The position numbers and the translations under genes are program-made. The notes beneath the pieces were generated by a model that worked only from the letters and a program-made list of their open reading frames with translations, made no database searches and was not told the DNA's origin. From positions 16,483,614-16,547,613 of the forward strand of contig OX388321.1 of the NCBI GenBank assembly GCA_947579605.1: a stretch of 64,000 nucleotides of DNA, read 5' to 3'. Origin of the DNA: Athripsodes cinereus (Eukaryota > Arthropoda > Insecta > Trichoptera > Leptoceridae). Position 1 is the stretch's first letter. Each line of letters opens with the position of its first letter. This document shows, piece after piece, positions 63,637 through 64,000 of the stretch.

Positions 63637-63745
63637 CGGTGTCAATTGGATGCAGACGACGAAGGATCGAATGGCGTAGAAAGAAATGGAGGAGGCCTTC
63701 GTCTAGGAGTGGAAGTGAGTAGGCTGAGAAGAAGAAGAATGTACA
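63637..63745 (+). pseudogene. RTE-G LINE 3' end
   Basis: One plus-strand frame gives GVNWMQTTKDRMA, a stop, KEMEEAFV, a stop, then EWK and a stop. This matches the WMQ.A.DR..W...EEAFV.EW end of RTE/BovB-type proteins, and it is followed by GAGAAGAAGAAG. Decayed, and it sits directly beside a reversed RTE-A fragment. Confidence 0.6.
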
Positions 63746-63766
63746 AAAAAAATCCAAGGAATTGTT

Positions 63767-63906
63767 TTTTCGGTCGGTTTCTTTTACTCAAAACACGGCC
63801 GTCCTTAAGAATTTGATCTACATGTTTAAGCCATGTAGTTCTCGGACGCCCGCGCTTCCTCACACCCCTCCTTTCAGCCAAGTATATCCTCTTTGTCATT
63901 CTTTCA
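63767..63906 (-). pseudogene. RTE-A fragment, truncated at both ends
   Basis: The minus strand reads RMTKRIYLAERRGVRKRG, RPRTTWLKHVDQILKDGRVL and SKRNRP, then leaves the family at 63767. The 3' terminus and tail are absent, so this piece was cut after insertion or arose from a different event. Confidence 0.75.
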
Positions 63907-64000
63907 GATTATGAATTGAAAGCAGCTAATAATTTTGATCATAAATGTACTGATTGAAGAACTAGCTTTAGAATAGAATAGAATAAATAACTCGCTCTAA

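Noticed and set aside
63586..63816. 76-codon frame as a small protein
   Set aside because: It crosses from an RTE-G remnant into an antisense RTE-A fragment, so it is a chimera of two repeats.
1..64000. CRISPR arrays, bacterial operons, riboswitches, phage genes
   Set aside because: The composition, LINEs, SINEs and hAT elements identify animal nuclear DNA; no regularly spaced repeat array or prokaryotic gene organisation is present.

Overview
This 64 kb window is AT-rich animal DNA with no complete host gene that I can recognise. It is best read as a transposon-dense intergenic or intronic segment of an insect genome, most likely a moth or butterfly. The grounds are GTAGGTAC/TACCTAC-rich spacer, a tRNA-headed SINE whose body (positions 59155-59392) reads like lepidopteran SINEs I know, and several RTE-clade LINE families with C-termini of a type common in Lepidoptera. 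The taxon is an inference from style, not from a diagnostic gene.

Almost every long open frame belongs to a retrotransposon. The best preserved is an RTE-type LINE on the minus strand at 283-3343 (called RTE-A here). It has an uninterrupted endonuclease plus reverse transcriptase frame of about 1008 codons, a TATAG-rich tail and a 9-bp target-site duplication (TSD). At least six more RTE-like families appear only as 3' fragments: RTE-B (21.2 kb, 34.9 kb), RTE-C (1-238, 15.1-16.0 kb, 23.1 kb, 56.6 kb), RTE-D (23.6-24.4, 32.9-33.3, 58.2, 62.3-62.7 kb), RTE-E (27.4, 28.8, 43.1, 51.3 kb), RTE-F (7.3, 36.6 kb) and RTE-G (63.6 kb). Two other LINEs keep long RT frames: a CR1/L2-group copy at 29.1-30.5 kb and a Jockey-like copy at 40.5-42.4 kb.

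A short non-autonomous family of about 245 bp occurs some 18 times, on both strands. Its best copy is 48091-48335. It shares its 3' end and also the start-codon region with RTE-A, so it looks like a derivative mobilised by RTE-A.

Three non-autonomous hAT-type DNA elements can be delimited to the base by CAG...CTG termini and identical 8-bp TSDs: 4118-6945, 15172-15665 and 44086-45334. Nesting gives a relative order. The first hAT carries a later short RTE-A-derived insertion at 6291-6520, and the second sits inside an RTE-C copy that itself has a 5'-inversion (twin-priming) structure.

A palindromic family is the least explained structure. It has a perfect 87-bp-arm inverted repeat at 28201-28391, a decayed inverted dimer at 61441-61645 and a monomer at 17.9 kb. 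Its conserved core contains a small hairpin followed by CGAAAGACG, faintly like a hammerhead ribozyme. Two weak candidate host exons (55574-55637, 20537-20689) are the only hints of a cellular gene.
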